Shown: piece by piece, positions 17,286 to 25,917 of the stretch
How the letters are laid out: each line of letters opens with the position of its first letter
How positions within the stretch are numbered: position 1 is the first letter of the stretch
Made by a program: the position numbers and the translations under genes
The notes under the pieces: model-generated
What the model was told of the DNA's origin: nothing
Seen by the model: the letters and a program-made list of their open reading frames with translations, nothing else
Databases searched by the model: none
DNA from: Vibrio sp. BS-M-Sm-2
Lineage (GTDB): Bacteria; Pseudomonadota; Gammaproteobacteria; Enterobacterales; Vibrionaceae
DNA length: 64,000 nt
NCBI RefSeq assembly: GCF_041504345.1
Contig: NZ_CP167894.1
Location: forward strand, 124,001 to 188,000
Direction: 5' to 3'

Positions 17286-19381
17286 AATCATTGATCGCTT
17301 TTTTCATCACCCTATCGCTATGCTTTGCGAATATCGTGAATGCAAGAGACGAGTTTTCAGAGGCGGTTCAAGTCGGTGATCTTATCCAAGTCAACGTACC
17401 CGGAGAAAGTACCTTAAATACTGGGTTCCAAGTTGATAAACGTGGCCGTATTACTCTTCCTGAAGTGGGTACTGTATTTGTGGCAGGTTATGACAGTGAG
17501 CAGCTTAACAAGGTCGTTTTAGAATCACTGGCTACCGCTTATAAAGATCTTTCAAACGCTTCCGTATACGTAAAAGAACAGCAAATCATTATTTACGTTC
17601 AAGGTTATGTACAACAACCTGGCGAATACACACTCGCATTGGGTTCTAGTATCCAAATGGCGCTTTACGCTGCGGGCGGCTTACGTTCAGGGGCACAACT
17701 CGATAAGCTTATTCTTAAGCGAGGCGCTGATAAAATAGAATTCAACTACAAACGTTTCCTAGATTCAGGTGACGAATCAACACTCCCCGCTTTGCAATCA
17801 TTGGATTCACTGTTTGTACCTGCTTCCCCATTAGTCGGTAACATCGAGCAAGAGTTTGACGCTGCAAAGCTTGCTAACTCCGGTGACAGTGCTGACTCTC
17901 GTAATTCAATCAAAGTGTTTGGTGAAGTAAACGCACCGGGCTCATTCACTTATAAAGAAAACACCGACCTCGTCGACGTATTAATGCGTTCTGGCGGCGT
18001 GACTCGTTATGCCAGTGTTGAGCAAATCCGTGTGATCTCAAACAACACCCCTACGCTATTCAACCTTAAACGTTACTTAGATTCTGGTGACGAAAGTTTG
18101 CTTCCAATTTTGCGTCCAGGCGCGACGATTTTTGTACCCAAGCAAGAAGAAGAGATCAAGTCTGGTGCGAATATGGTTTACGTAATGGGCGAAGTAGCCT
18201 CTCCAGGTGCCTTTGAAGGTAAGAGAGGTGCGACGTTTATGGATATCTTAGCGAACGCTGGCGGCCCGACCCGATTTGCGGAGTCTAGACAAATCCGCGT
18301 ACTCAAAGCCGACGGCAGAGTAGTTAAATTTGATTTAGCGGCATACACAGAAGGTTTACCTAATTCTAACCCTCCTAGCATCAAAGCGGGAGACGCGATT
18401 TTCGTCCCAGAGAAAACAGACATGAACGAGAAATCATGGCTAAAGATCTCGCCGGATAGAGCTGTAAATGTTATTGGTGAAGTTGTTCGACCGGGACGTA
18501 TTGAATGGTCAGATGAAATGGATTTCATGGGCTTACTTGCTCATGTTGGAGGGCCAACACTGCGTGCCGACACCACAAAAATAGAAGTGGTTACAGGTAG
18601 AAAGCTAGTGGTTTTCGACTTAGACGAATTTATTAAAACTGGAGCTCCGCGTGACCAACTGCCCTTCATCCGTGCAGGCTCAATTGTGCGCGTACACGAC
18701 TTACCTCAAGACCCTTCAGACAACAAATCTCAATGGGTGCGTCAAAGCTCAGATGCATCAATTTACGTGTTTGGCCAAGTTCGTTCACCAGGCCGGTACC
18801 GATTTACAAAAGACATGCACTTTCTAGACATATTGTCAGCGTCAGATGGACCAACGAAAGACGCCGACATTCACAATATTCGCGTAACCCACAGAGATAA
18901 GACCTACTCTAAAGTGAGCAAATTAAACTTATCTCTCTATTTCGAAACTGGTGATGAATCGATCCTACCAAACGTAACTGCCGGCGATACTATTTATATC
19001 CCGGAAAAAGATAAAAATTGGTTGGACACACCAAAAGAAAAAACAGTTCGTGTGCTTGGCGCAATTAATAATCCGGGTCGATATGTGTTCAACGACAACA
19101 TGACGATTTTAGATATCTTGGCAGAGGCATCAGGCCCTACTGAAAATGCTTATGTAGAGAAAATTACCATTGTGAACATGTCTTGCTGCCAAGGCCAAGC
19201 TCGTACCTTCGACCTTGTTGAGTTCAGCAAAACGGCCAACATCTACAACTTACCAGTGCTACGTGCCGGTGACACTATTTACATCCCAGATCGACGCGAG
19301 AGCTTTATGGAAAAAGCTCGAGTGGGCTTAGAAGACATACTTCGCCTAACGACAACCATTGTCCTAATAGGAGCTTTGTAA
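17282..19381 (+). CDS. sypC: Polysaccharide export protein SypC with six SLBB repeats
   Basis: A 699-residue secreted protein (signal peptide about 1-21, cleavage near VNA-RD). It starts with a Poly_export domain (VGDLIQVNVPGESTLNTGF, LPEVGTVFVAGY) and then carries six SLBB-type beta-grasp repeats, each with a G-x-V-x-x-PG core: VQGYVQQPGEY, VFGEVNAPGSF, VMGEVASPGAF, VIGEVVRPGRI, VFGQVRSPGRY and VLGAINNPGRY. A C-terminal helix (KARVGLEDILRLTTTIVLIGAL) would form the outer-membrane pore by analogy with Wza. It is much longer than Wza (379 residues) and lacks an obvious lipobox. It likely forms the outer-membrane exit for the Syp polysaccharide. Stop and next start overlap (TAATG). Confidence 0.85.
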   Translation: MKSLIAFFITLSLCFANIVNARDEFSEAVQVGDLIQVNVPGESTLNTGFQVDKRGRITLPEVGTVFVAGYDSEQLNKVVLESLATAYKDLSNASVYVKEQQIIIYVQGYVQQPGEYTLALGSSIQMALYAAGGLRSGAQLDKLILKRGADKIEFNYKRFLDSGDESTLPALQSLDSLFVPASPLVGNIEQEFDAAKLANSGDSADSRNSIKVFGEVNAPGSFTYKENTDLVDVLMRSGGVTRYASVEQIRVISNNTPTLFNLKRYLDSGDESLLPILRPGATIFVPKQEEEIKSGANMVYVMGEVASPGAFEGKRGATFMDILANAGGPTRFAESRQIRVLKADGRVVKFDLAAYTEGLPNSNPPSIKAGDAIFVPEKTDMNEKSWLKISPDRAVNVIGEVVRPGRIEWSDEMDFMGLLAHVGGPTLRADTTKIEVVTGRKLVVFDLDEFIKTGAPRDQLPFIRAGSIVRVHDLPQDPSDNKSQWVRQSSDASIYVFGQVRSPGRYRFTKDMHFLDILSASDGPTKDADIHNIRVTHRDKTYSKVSKLNLSLYFETGDESILPNVTAGDTIYIPEKDKNWLDTPKEKTVRVLGAINNPGRYVFNDNMTILDILAEASGPTENAYVEKITIVNMSCCQGQARTFDLVEFSKTANIYNLPVLRAGDTIYIPDRRESFMEKARVGLEDILRLTTTIVLIGAL

Positions 19382-20070
19382 TGACTATTTCAGCAATTCA
19401 AGCAGAAGTAGAACAACTGTATCTAGCTTCTGAACTTAATGGCCAAAAATCAATATGCGTGACCGCCTGTCATTCAGGTGACGGTGTAACATCCATTGCA
19501 ACGGCATTGGCCGAACGTTTCCTATTGGCGGGTCACTCTACGCTGTATGTTGACCTCAATTTATTTAATCCGGCATTCAAAGATTTACATATGTTGGAAG
19601 AAAAGCAACAAGGAAGACTCATTGAACATGTTGAGTCTCAACGCCTTTTTATGGGGGTTCCAGCCCCTCAAGTTACTTCAACTCAACTGGCTTACAAAGA
19701 CCCAGAAACGCTGACTAAAGTGGTAAGCCAATGGTTAGAAACATACGAAAGAGTGGTTGTCGACACCTCGCCTCTGCTGAATGTTAATAAAGGCAATATA
19801 CCCGCCCAATCGGTAGCGAGTGCTTGTGATTGCACGTTACTTGTTGTCGCCTATGGAGAAACTTCGACGCACAACTTAACTCAAGCGAAAAAGTTACTTG
19901 ATGCACAAAATATCTCGCTCCTTGGATGTGTGATGAATATGAAATACACGCCAAGTTTCGCTAATGAATTGATACGCCAAGTAAATAAACTGAAGCTCCT
20001 TCCTCGCCCACTACAGGAGAAAATTAAAAGTTGGATATCTAGAAATGAGTTTCTCAATTTAACTCTATAA
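19381..20070 (+). CDS. sypD: SypD, CpsD/CapB-like P-loop protein with altered Walker A
   Basis: A 229-residue protein related to the cytoplasmic bacterial tyrosine kinases that work with Wzz-type proteins (here probably SypO) in polysaccharide export. The fold marks are a Walker A-like CHSGDGVTSIATALAE, a Walker A'-like TLYVDLNLFNPAF, and Walker B-like RVVVDTSPLLN. The Walker A Lys (normally G-x-G-K-T/S) is replaced by Val, and no Tyr cluster is seen at the C-terminus. It may therefore be a scaffold or bind nucleotide in another way. ATG overlaps the sypC stop. The gene is where sypD lies in V. fischeri. Confidence 0.82.
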   Translation: MTISAIQAEVEQLYLASELNGQKSICVTACHSGDGVTSIATALAERFLLAGHSTLYVDLNLFNPAFKDLHMLEEKQQGRLIEHVESQRLFMGVPAPQVTSTQLAYKDPETLTKVVSQWLETYERVVVDTSPLLNVNKGNIPAQSVASACDCTLLVVAYGETSTHNLTQAKKLLDAQNISLLGCVMNMKYTPSFANELIRQVNKLKLLPRPLQEKIKSWISRNEFLNLTL

Positions 20071-20116
20071 GCTTCACTACAAAATTACGATGTCTCTAAG
20101 AGAAGGAAGGGAATCT

Positions 20117-20944
20117 ATGAAAAATCTAACGTTGTTAATCTTGGCTTTGCTACCGACATTAACTTATGCAGATACCTTCACATTCGGTATTGTTCCTCAG
20201 CAATCTGCAAGTAGACTCGCGCAGCAATGGACCCCAATACTCGCGAAAATAAGTCAAGAAACGGGTCACACCATCATCTTTGAAACCGCGAAAGATATCC
20301 CTATGTTTGAGCAGCGTCTTGCTAGCGGTGACTATGATTTTGCGTATATGAATCCTTTCCACTTCGTTACTTTTAATAACAGCGTTGGCTATAGTGCGAT
20401 GGCCAAAGCCAAAGACAAACGCCTAAAAGGTATAATGGTCGTGCGTAAAGATAGCGGTATTACAAGCTTGGATCAGTTAGACAATTCTACCCTTGCCTTC
20501 CCCGCTCCTGCAGCGTTTGCGGCAACGTTACTAACACAAGCTGGCCTGAAACAAAGAAACGTTCATTTTGAACCTAACTATGTCTCTTCACATGATTCGG
20601 TATACCTTTCTGTGGCCAAGGGCTTTTATCCGTCTGGGGGTGGTATTATCCGAACCTTCAACGCACTAGACCCGGATGTTAGAGACCAGCTTACTCCTAT
20701 CTACACCTCTAAGGGTTTCACTCCTCATGCTATCGCCAACCACCCGAGAGTTGACTCAGAGGTGGTACAAAAAGTTCAAACCTCCTTTGTTCAATTAGCC
20801 CAGAACGAAGAAGGAAAAACGTTACTTTCCCCGCTAAGGATTAAAGCTTTTGAAACTGCGGTTGATGTCGACTGGGATGATGTTCGTGCACTGAATATTA
20901 AACAGAAAGACACCATGCCAATGACCGTAAATAAGAATCAATAG
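20117..20944 (+). CDS. PhnD-like periplasmic substrate-binding protein within the syp locus
   Basis: A 275-residue periplasmic binding protein of the phosphate/phosphonate (PhnD) type, with a signal peptide cleaved near TYA-DT. It shows FTFGIVPQQSASRLAQQW, YDFAYMNPFHFVTFN and the LDNSTLAFPAPAAFAAT segment typical of the family. The ATG at 20117 is preferred over 20090 because AGAAGGAAGGGA precedes it. No transporter permease or ATPase of its class follows; instead the hybrid kinase starts 42 bp downstream. That suggests it senses a small molecule for the kinase rather than feeding a transporter. In V. fischeri this position is held by sypE, to which it has no resemblance. Confidence 0.82.
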   Translation: MKNLTLLILALLPTLTYADTFTFGIVPQQSASRLAQQWTPILAKISQETGHTIIFETAKDIPMFEQRLASGDYDFAYMNPFHFVTFNNSVGYSAMAKAKDKRLKGIMVVRKDSGITSLDQLDNSTLAFPAPAAFAATLLTQAGLKQRNVHFEPNYVSSHDSVYLSVAKGFYPSGGGIIRTFNALDPDVRDQLTPIYTSKGFTPHAIANHPRVDSEVVQKVQTSFVQLAQNEEGKTLLSPLRIKAFETAVDVDWDDVRALNIKQKDTMPMTVNKNQ

Positions 20945-20986
20945 TTACGGTAGGTTTGGATAAAGCGCTACGGTAAGGATACGCTG

Positions 20987-23359
20987 ATGACTTTTAGAAC
21001 AAAAACGATCATTGGGATTGCCTCTATAGAAATAGTGATGCTTATGGCTCTTGTCATAAGTGCAATGTCATTTCTGTCGGATTCTAATGAACAGCAGCTT
21101 ATCAAACGTGCGCAGGCAACTTCTCAACTGTTTGCTCGTGCAACCAAAGACGCAGTGCTATCCACTGATATCGCAACATTAGATGATATCGTAAAGGAGA
21201 TCATGACGATCGAAGATATCGTCTATGTCAAAGTAGAGCGTAATGAAGTCTTGCTGAGTAGCGCCGGGTCTACAGACTATTTCAGTAAAGATATTCAGGT
21301 TGATACGAACTTATCCAACGTAGATGATGGAATATTCGATACGTATTACCCAATTGAAAGTGATGGACTAAAGTACGGCTCAATTTCAATTGGGTTCACA
21401 ACCTCTTCGATCAATTCGATGCTTACAGATGCTAAGAAAACCATCAGTTCAATTGCCTTGATAGAGGTTATTCTTGTTGCCATCTGCTCCTTCATTTTAG
21501 GTACTTATCTAACTAAACATTTGTATCAGCTTTCGTTTGCGGTAAAAAAAGTTAGAACGCAAGGACCAGGTTTTCAGCTGAAAATAAAAAGTGACGATGA
21601 ACTTGGTGATGTAGTCAACGCATTTAATGACATGTCTACCTCTTTGTCTAAAAACTACACGGACATCAAACAAGCGAGAGAACAAGCCGAGCAAGCGTCT
21701 GAGTCTAAAAGTCGATTTTTGGCCTCTATGTCTCATGAGATTCGAACCCCTATGAACGGTGTTCTTGGCATTTTATCGTTACTTAAAGAGACCAAATTAA
21801 CAAAGGATCAAAGTCATTTAGTTAATACCGCTTCAACATCGGGCGAACTACTTTTATCTATCATTAATGACATATTGGACTTCTCTCGCATGGAAGCCAA
21901 TACGCTCATTCTTGAACAAAAAACCTTCTCTCTCCAAGAGTGTATCCATAGCACCATTGATAGCTTTGAGCCGAGTGCCAACGCGAAAAATATCCAGCTT
22001 GTTACTCCTTATCAACCTGACCAACCCGTGATGGTGGTCGGCGACGTTCACCGCTTTCAACAAATCTTATTGAATTTGATTGGTAATGCGATCAAGTTTA
22101 CTTCCGAAGGCAGTGTCATCGTTAATGTTGAGACTAATGAAACAGAAGATAATAAGGTAGAGATTACATGCCAAGTTGCCGATTCTGGGATCGGCATTGA
22201 ATCTAACGCAATGAGCTACCTATTTGAAGAGTTCACCATGGTGGATCAAGGATATTCAAGACGTCGTGACGGTTCAGGGCTCGGCCTCGCCATTTGTAAA
22301 CACCTAGCAAAACTCATGGATGGCAATATATCAGCAAGCAGCGAGGAAGGTGTAGGCAGTACCTTTACCTTTTCGGTAATGTTGGAAAAGTCATCAAATT
22401 CTGGGGAACACAGCCGTTCTGGTTCTTCTTCGGTGACGTTAAATCCTAAAATTTTAACCAGCCGTATTCTAGTAGCCGAAGATAACAAAGCGAATCAACT
22501 CGTTATCGTTAATATGTTTAAAAATGCTGGGATGACTATTGATATCGCGAACGATGGGAACCAAGCTGTCGAAATGGTAAAAAACAATGATTATGACTTC
22601 ATCTTTATGGATATCTCTATGCCAGAAAAAGATGGCCTGCAAGCATGTTCCGAAATAAGAAGCTTACCTAACACTCAAAAAGCGTCTGTGCCAATCGTTG
22701 CGCTGACTGCGCACGCACTTGCCGGAGATAGAGAGCAGTTTTTAAATCAAGGTATGGATGACTACCTTGCAAAACCTATAAGAATGTCACAGATCGCTGA
22801 TATGTTGCACCTTCACCTTGTTACCAAGCAGGAGCATGCTATTGAGTCCAAACCTAATACAGTGAAGGTATCTGAAAATAGCGAGCCTACAACTTCAGAT
22901 ATTCAGGCAAGCGGTACTTCTGACGAACCATATGCAACAGAGGGTTGTGAGGCTCTGGACGATCACAAAAATCAAATAGCCAATCAGCCACTAACGGAAA
23001 TTCAAGAATCTGATCTGGTTGATGAGCAAATCCTTGAACAAATGGTTGAAGATACCTGTGCCGAAGTGATGCCAATGTTGATCGAACACTATATTGTAGA
23101 GTCTGGAAACCGCATAAAACTGATTCAAAAAGCTGTTGTGGAACAAGACCTATCGAACCTAGAGTTTGAAACTCACACCTTGGGCAGTTCCTCGCTCGCA
23201 CTTGGGAACCGTCGCTTATCTGTGTTAGCGAGGAAAGTCGAAAAACTGTGTTCTGAGCAACAATCTGAGCTGGCGTTTTCTAAAGTCGATGAGCTAGTAG
23301 TTCTTGCTAAAGAATCTATGAATGCTATCGAGAAACGAAGAGAGCGAGGTTTTAATTAG
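20987..23359 (+). CDS. sypF: SypF-type hybrid sensor histidine kinase (HK-REC-Hpt)
   Basis: A 790-residue membrane kinase. Order: membrane segment (about 9-30), periplasmic sensor (31-147), second membrane segment (148-172), HAMP (to about 225), HisKA with phosphorylated His250 (SMSHEIRTPMNG), ATPase domain with LLNLIGNAIKFT and GSGLGLAICK, receiver with phospho-acceptor Asp542 (FIFMDISMPEKDG), and C-terminal Hpt domain with His730 (ETHTLGSSSLALG). V. fischeri SypF has the same plan and drives biofilm formation through SypG, mainly by its Hpt domain. AAGGA precedes the ATG. The neighbouring PhnD-like protein is the likely periplasmic partner. It is separated from sypG by a transporter operon and a second Hpt gene. 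Confidence 0.85.
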   Translation: MTFRTKTIIGIASIEIVMLMALVISAMSFLSDSNEQQLIKRAQATSQLFARATKDAVLSTDIATLDDIVKEIMTIEDIVYVKVERNEVLLSSAGSTDYFSKDIQVDTNLSNVDDGIFDTYYPIESDGLKYGSISIGFTTSSINSMLTDAKKTISSIALIEVILVAICSFILGTYLTKHLYQLSFAVKKVRTQGPGFQLKIKSDDELGDVVNAFNDMSTSLSKNYTDIKQAREQAEQASESKSRFLASMSHEIRTPMNGVLGILSLLKETKLTKDQSHLVNTASTSGELLLSIINDILDFSRMEANTLILEQKTFSLQECIHSTIDSFEPSANAKNIQLVTPYQPDQPVMVVGDVHRFQQILLNLIGNAIKFTSEGSVIVNVETNETEDNKVEITCQVADSGIGIESNAMSYLFEEFTMVDQGYSRRRDGSGLGLAICKHLAKLMDGNISASSEEGVGSTFTFSVMLEKSSNSGEHSRSGSSSVTLNPKILTSRILVAEDNKANQLVIVNMFKNAGMTIDIANDGNQAVEMVKNNDYDFIFMDISMPEKDGLQACSEIRSLPNTQKASVPIVALTAHALAGDREQFLNQGMDDYLAKPIRMSQIADMLHLHLVTKQEHAIESKPNTVKVSENSEPTTSDIQASGTSDEPYATEGCEALDDHKNQIANQPLTEIQESDLVDEQILEQMVEDTCAEVMPMLIEHYIVESGNRIKLIQKAVVEQDLSNLEFETHTLGSSSLALGNRRLSVLARKVEKLCSEQQSELAFSKVDELVVLAKESMNAIEKRRERGFN

Positions 23360-23845
23360 GCTATGCGCTGCGGCTTATTGCTCACTACCCCAATCTCTTC
23401 TTTCACTCCTCTGCTTACTCCAACCACATACCTGACTATTGCCTCTTTCATTAAGCAGGCAAGGTTTAGTCAATGACGTTCATTACTATTCAATGCATTT
23501 TACATGCAAATTGTAGGGTTTAGTGACTTTTCAAAACAAGTAGCACACAAAATAATCACGTTATGTGACTCAGTCTAATAAAGCACATTGTAGATTGAGT
23601 CAAAGGTGGAATTCACAAGAATATTCCCTAAGATTATATACAGAGGTGATTTTTGACGAATTTGTAATAGTTTGACAATGTTATCTGATGATTCTGTGTA
23701 ACACCTTATGTACTGTTATTTAGACTCATCCTCCCCTTTGCTCAAATGGTTTAAATTCAACGGAAAGGATCGCCAAAGAGCAATTTAGATAGTCAACTTA
23801 CCTTGACTAGCTCAGTTGTATTATTAAAGAGAAAGGAACCTCAAT
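23360..23845. other. Non-coding stretch before the ABC transporter operon
   Basis: About 490 AT-rich bases without a gene. TTGACA at 23672 and TTGACT near 23802 are possible -35 elements, but no well placed -10 partner is convincing. No terminator is clear after sypF. The length suggests that the transporter has its own promoter and is not read from the sypA promoter. Confidence 0.4.
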
Positions 23846-24838
23846 ATGAAATACAAGTTAAGCTCCCTATTTTTGTTAGTTGCAGCAGCCAGTGGTAATG
23901 CTAACGCAGGAGAATGTGGCAGCGTAACAATCGCAGATATGAACTGGAACTCTGCAACTTTAATCGCCAACATTGACCAATTCATCTTAGAACATGGTTA
24001 TGGATGTGATGCCGAACTTATCCCTGGCGACACTATGCCAACCGGCACTTCAATGATAGAAAAAGGCCAACCTGATGTTGCTCCAGAACTTTGGAGTAAT
24101 AGCCTAAAAGACGCTCTCGACAAAGGTGTGCAAGAAAAGCGCCTTCGCTACGCGGGTAAAGCACTTGTTAACGGTGGTGAAGAAGGCTTCTGGGTACCAG
24201 CTTACCTAGTGAAGCAATACCCCGAGATGGCGACCATCGAAGGCGTGCGTAAAAACGCAAGTATGTTTAAACACCCTGAAGACCCTGATACATCCGCATT
24301 CTACAGCTGCCCAGCAGGTTGGAACTGTCAAATCAGCGCCGGTAACTTGTTTGAAGCACTTAATCTAGAAGACAGCGGTTTCACCATTGTAGACCCAGGT
24401 TCGAGTGCCGGTTTATCTGGATCTATCGCGAAAGCTTACGAACGTGAAGAAGCTTGGTTTGGTTATTACTGGGCGCCAACCGCGGTGCTAGGTAAATACG
24501 ATATGGTCAAAGTTGACTTTGGTAGTGGCGTCAATGAACAGGAGTTTTTGAACTGTACCACTAAGGAAGACTGTGAATCTCCTAAAGCGACCATGTACCC
24601 ACCTTCACCTGTCCACACAATCACCACTGAAAGTTTTGCATCACGCGCACCTGAAGCGTACGACTACTTCACTAAGCGTGGTTTCACCAACGACAAAATG
24701 AACTCTCTGCTTGCATGGATGGAAGACAACCAAGCAGACGGCGAAGAAGCAAGCCTGCATTTCTTGAGTGAATTCCCTGAAGTATGGCACCCATGGGTTT
24801 CTCAAGAAGTGGCTAAGAAAGTTGAAGCACAACTGTAA
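23846..24838 (+). CDS. Glycine betaine/choline-type ABC transporter, substrate-binding protein
   Basis: A 330-residue periplasmic binding protein of the OpuAC/ProX/ChoX type, with signal peptide cut near ANA-GE. It has the opening ECGSVTIADMNWNSATLIA, EGFWVPAYLV, WNCQISAGN and PGSSAGLSGSI segments, and several Trp/Tyr residues that could form the aromatic cage for a quaternary ammonium group. It probably captures betaine, choline or a related osmolyte. GAAAGGA precedes the ATG. Gene order (binding protein, permease, ATPase) is like choXWV. Exact substrate not determinable by eye. Confidence 0.85.
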   Translation: MKYKLSSLFLLVAAASGNANAGECGSVTIADMNWNSATLIANIDQFILEHGYGCDAELIPGDTMPTGTSMIEKGQPDVAPELWSNSLKDALDKGVQEKRLRYAGKALVNGGEEGFWVPAYLVKQYPEMATIEGVRKNASMFKHPEDPDTSAFYSCPAGWNCQISAGNLFEALNLEDSGFTIVDPGSSAGLSGSIAKAYEREEAWFGYYWAPTAVLGKYDMVKVDFGSGVNEQEFLNCTTKEDCESPKATMYPPSPVHTITTESFASRAPEAYDYFTKRGFTNDKMNSLLAWMEDNQADGEEASLHFLSEFPEVWHPWVSQEVAKKVEAQL

Positions 24839-25017
24839 TCATTTGGCTTTCAAAGTGCTCACGTTTAACAAGTACTTCCGCTTAATAAGTAAGTACGCTT
24901 CAACAATAGAATAGAAATAACGTCGCTATACTTGATGTTATTCATGATTCGGTGCCCTTTTTCATTCGCGGTCATCCCATCGCATGAAAATGTGGCTCCG
25001 AACTATAAGGATATAAA

Positions 25018-25917
25018 ATGGCTGACAGCAATTGGTTATCAAGTTTTCCAGAAATGGAACGTGCTGATTTACGAACCATAAAAAAGACGCTAGATGGCGC
25101 ATACCGTGAATTTTCCCGTGAATACGGTGAAATGATTGAATCTCTCTTTGACCCTCTTCTTTCATTCCTTGTCTGGTTTGAAAAGCTCCTTATTTCAACA
25201 CCTTGGATTATCGTCCTTGCTGTGTGTACAAGCCTTGTTTATGCCGCGAGCCGTTCTTGGAAACTGGCTTTGGGTTGTGTGGTTTCGTTGCTTCTCATTG
25301 GTTACTTTGGCATGTGGGAAGATACCATGCGTACACTCAGTATCATCACTGTGTGTACCTTGGTTTCAATATTATTAGGCATTCCGATTGGCATTGCGAT
25401 GGCTCGCTCAAATCGAGCTCAATCTATCGTTACACCGATGCTCGATATCATGCAAACCATGCCGGCATTCGTTTACTTAATCCCAGTGGTAATGCTACTC
25501 GGCATCGGTAAGATTCCGGGGCTGATCGCCGTAGTTATCTACGCTATTCCACCAGTAATTCGTTTAACCAACCTAGGTATACGTTTAGTCGATAAAGAAG
25601 TCCTTGAAGCCGCTACCGCATTTGGTGCCAGCAAGAAACAACGCTTATGGGGTGTTCAACTTCCTCTAGCGATGCCTACAATCATGGCAGGTATCAATCA
25701 AACCATCATGATGGCACTGTCTATGGTTGTTATCGCATCAATGATCGGTGTTAAAGGCTTAGGACAACCGGTTCTTAAATCCATCACAAACCAATACTTC
25801 ACGTTAGGCTTAATGAATGGTTTCGCCATCGTTGCCCTCGCAATTCTTTTTGACCGCGCTTCACAAGCTTACGCGAAAAGAACGAATGCACATTTAGGAG
25901 GATTCAAGCATGACTAA
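25018..25917 (+). CDS. Glycine betaine/choline-type ABC transporter, permease
   Basis: A 299-residue inner-membrane permease of the ProW/OpuAB type, with about six or seven hydrophobic helices after an 55-residue cytoplasmic N-terminus. The ATPase-contact (EAA) loop reads EAATAFGASKKQRLWGVQLPLAMPTI. AAGGA is 8 nt before the ATG. The ATPase gene starts inside its 3' end (8-bp overlap), so the two are translationally coupled. A 179-bp gap separates it from the binding protein gene. Confidence 0.88.
   Translation: MADSNWLSSFPEMERADLRTIKKTLDGAYREFSREYGEMIESLFDPLLSFLVWFEKLLISTPWIIVLAVCTSLVYAASRSWKLALGCVVSLLLIGYFGMWEDTMRTLSIITVCTLVSILLGIPIGIAMARSNRAQSIVTPMLDIMQTMPAFVYLIPVVMLLGIGKIPGLIAVVIYAIPPVIRLTNLGIRLVDKEVLEAATAFGASKKQRLWGVQLPLAMPTIMAGINQTIMMALSMVVIASMIGVKGLGQPVLKSITNQYFTLGLMNGFAIVALAILFDRASQAYAKRTNAHLGGFKHD

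Noticed and set aside
20117..20944. sypE
   Set aside because: Its position matches, but the protein is a secreted PhnD-type binding protein with no receiver, kinase or phosphatase domain.
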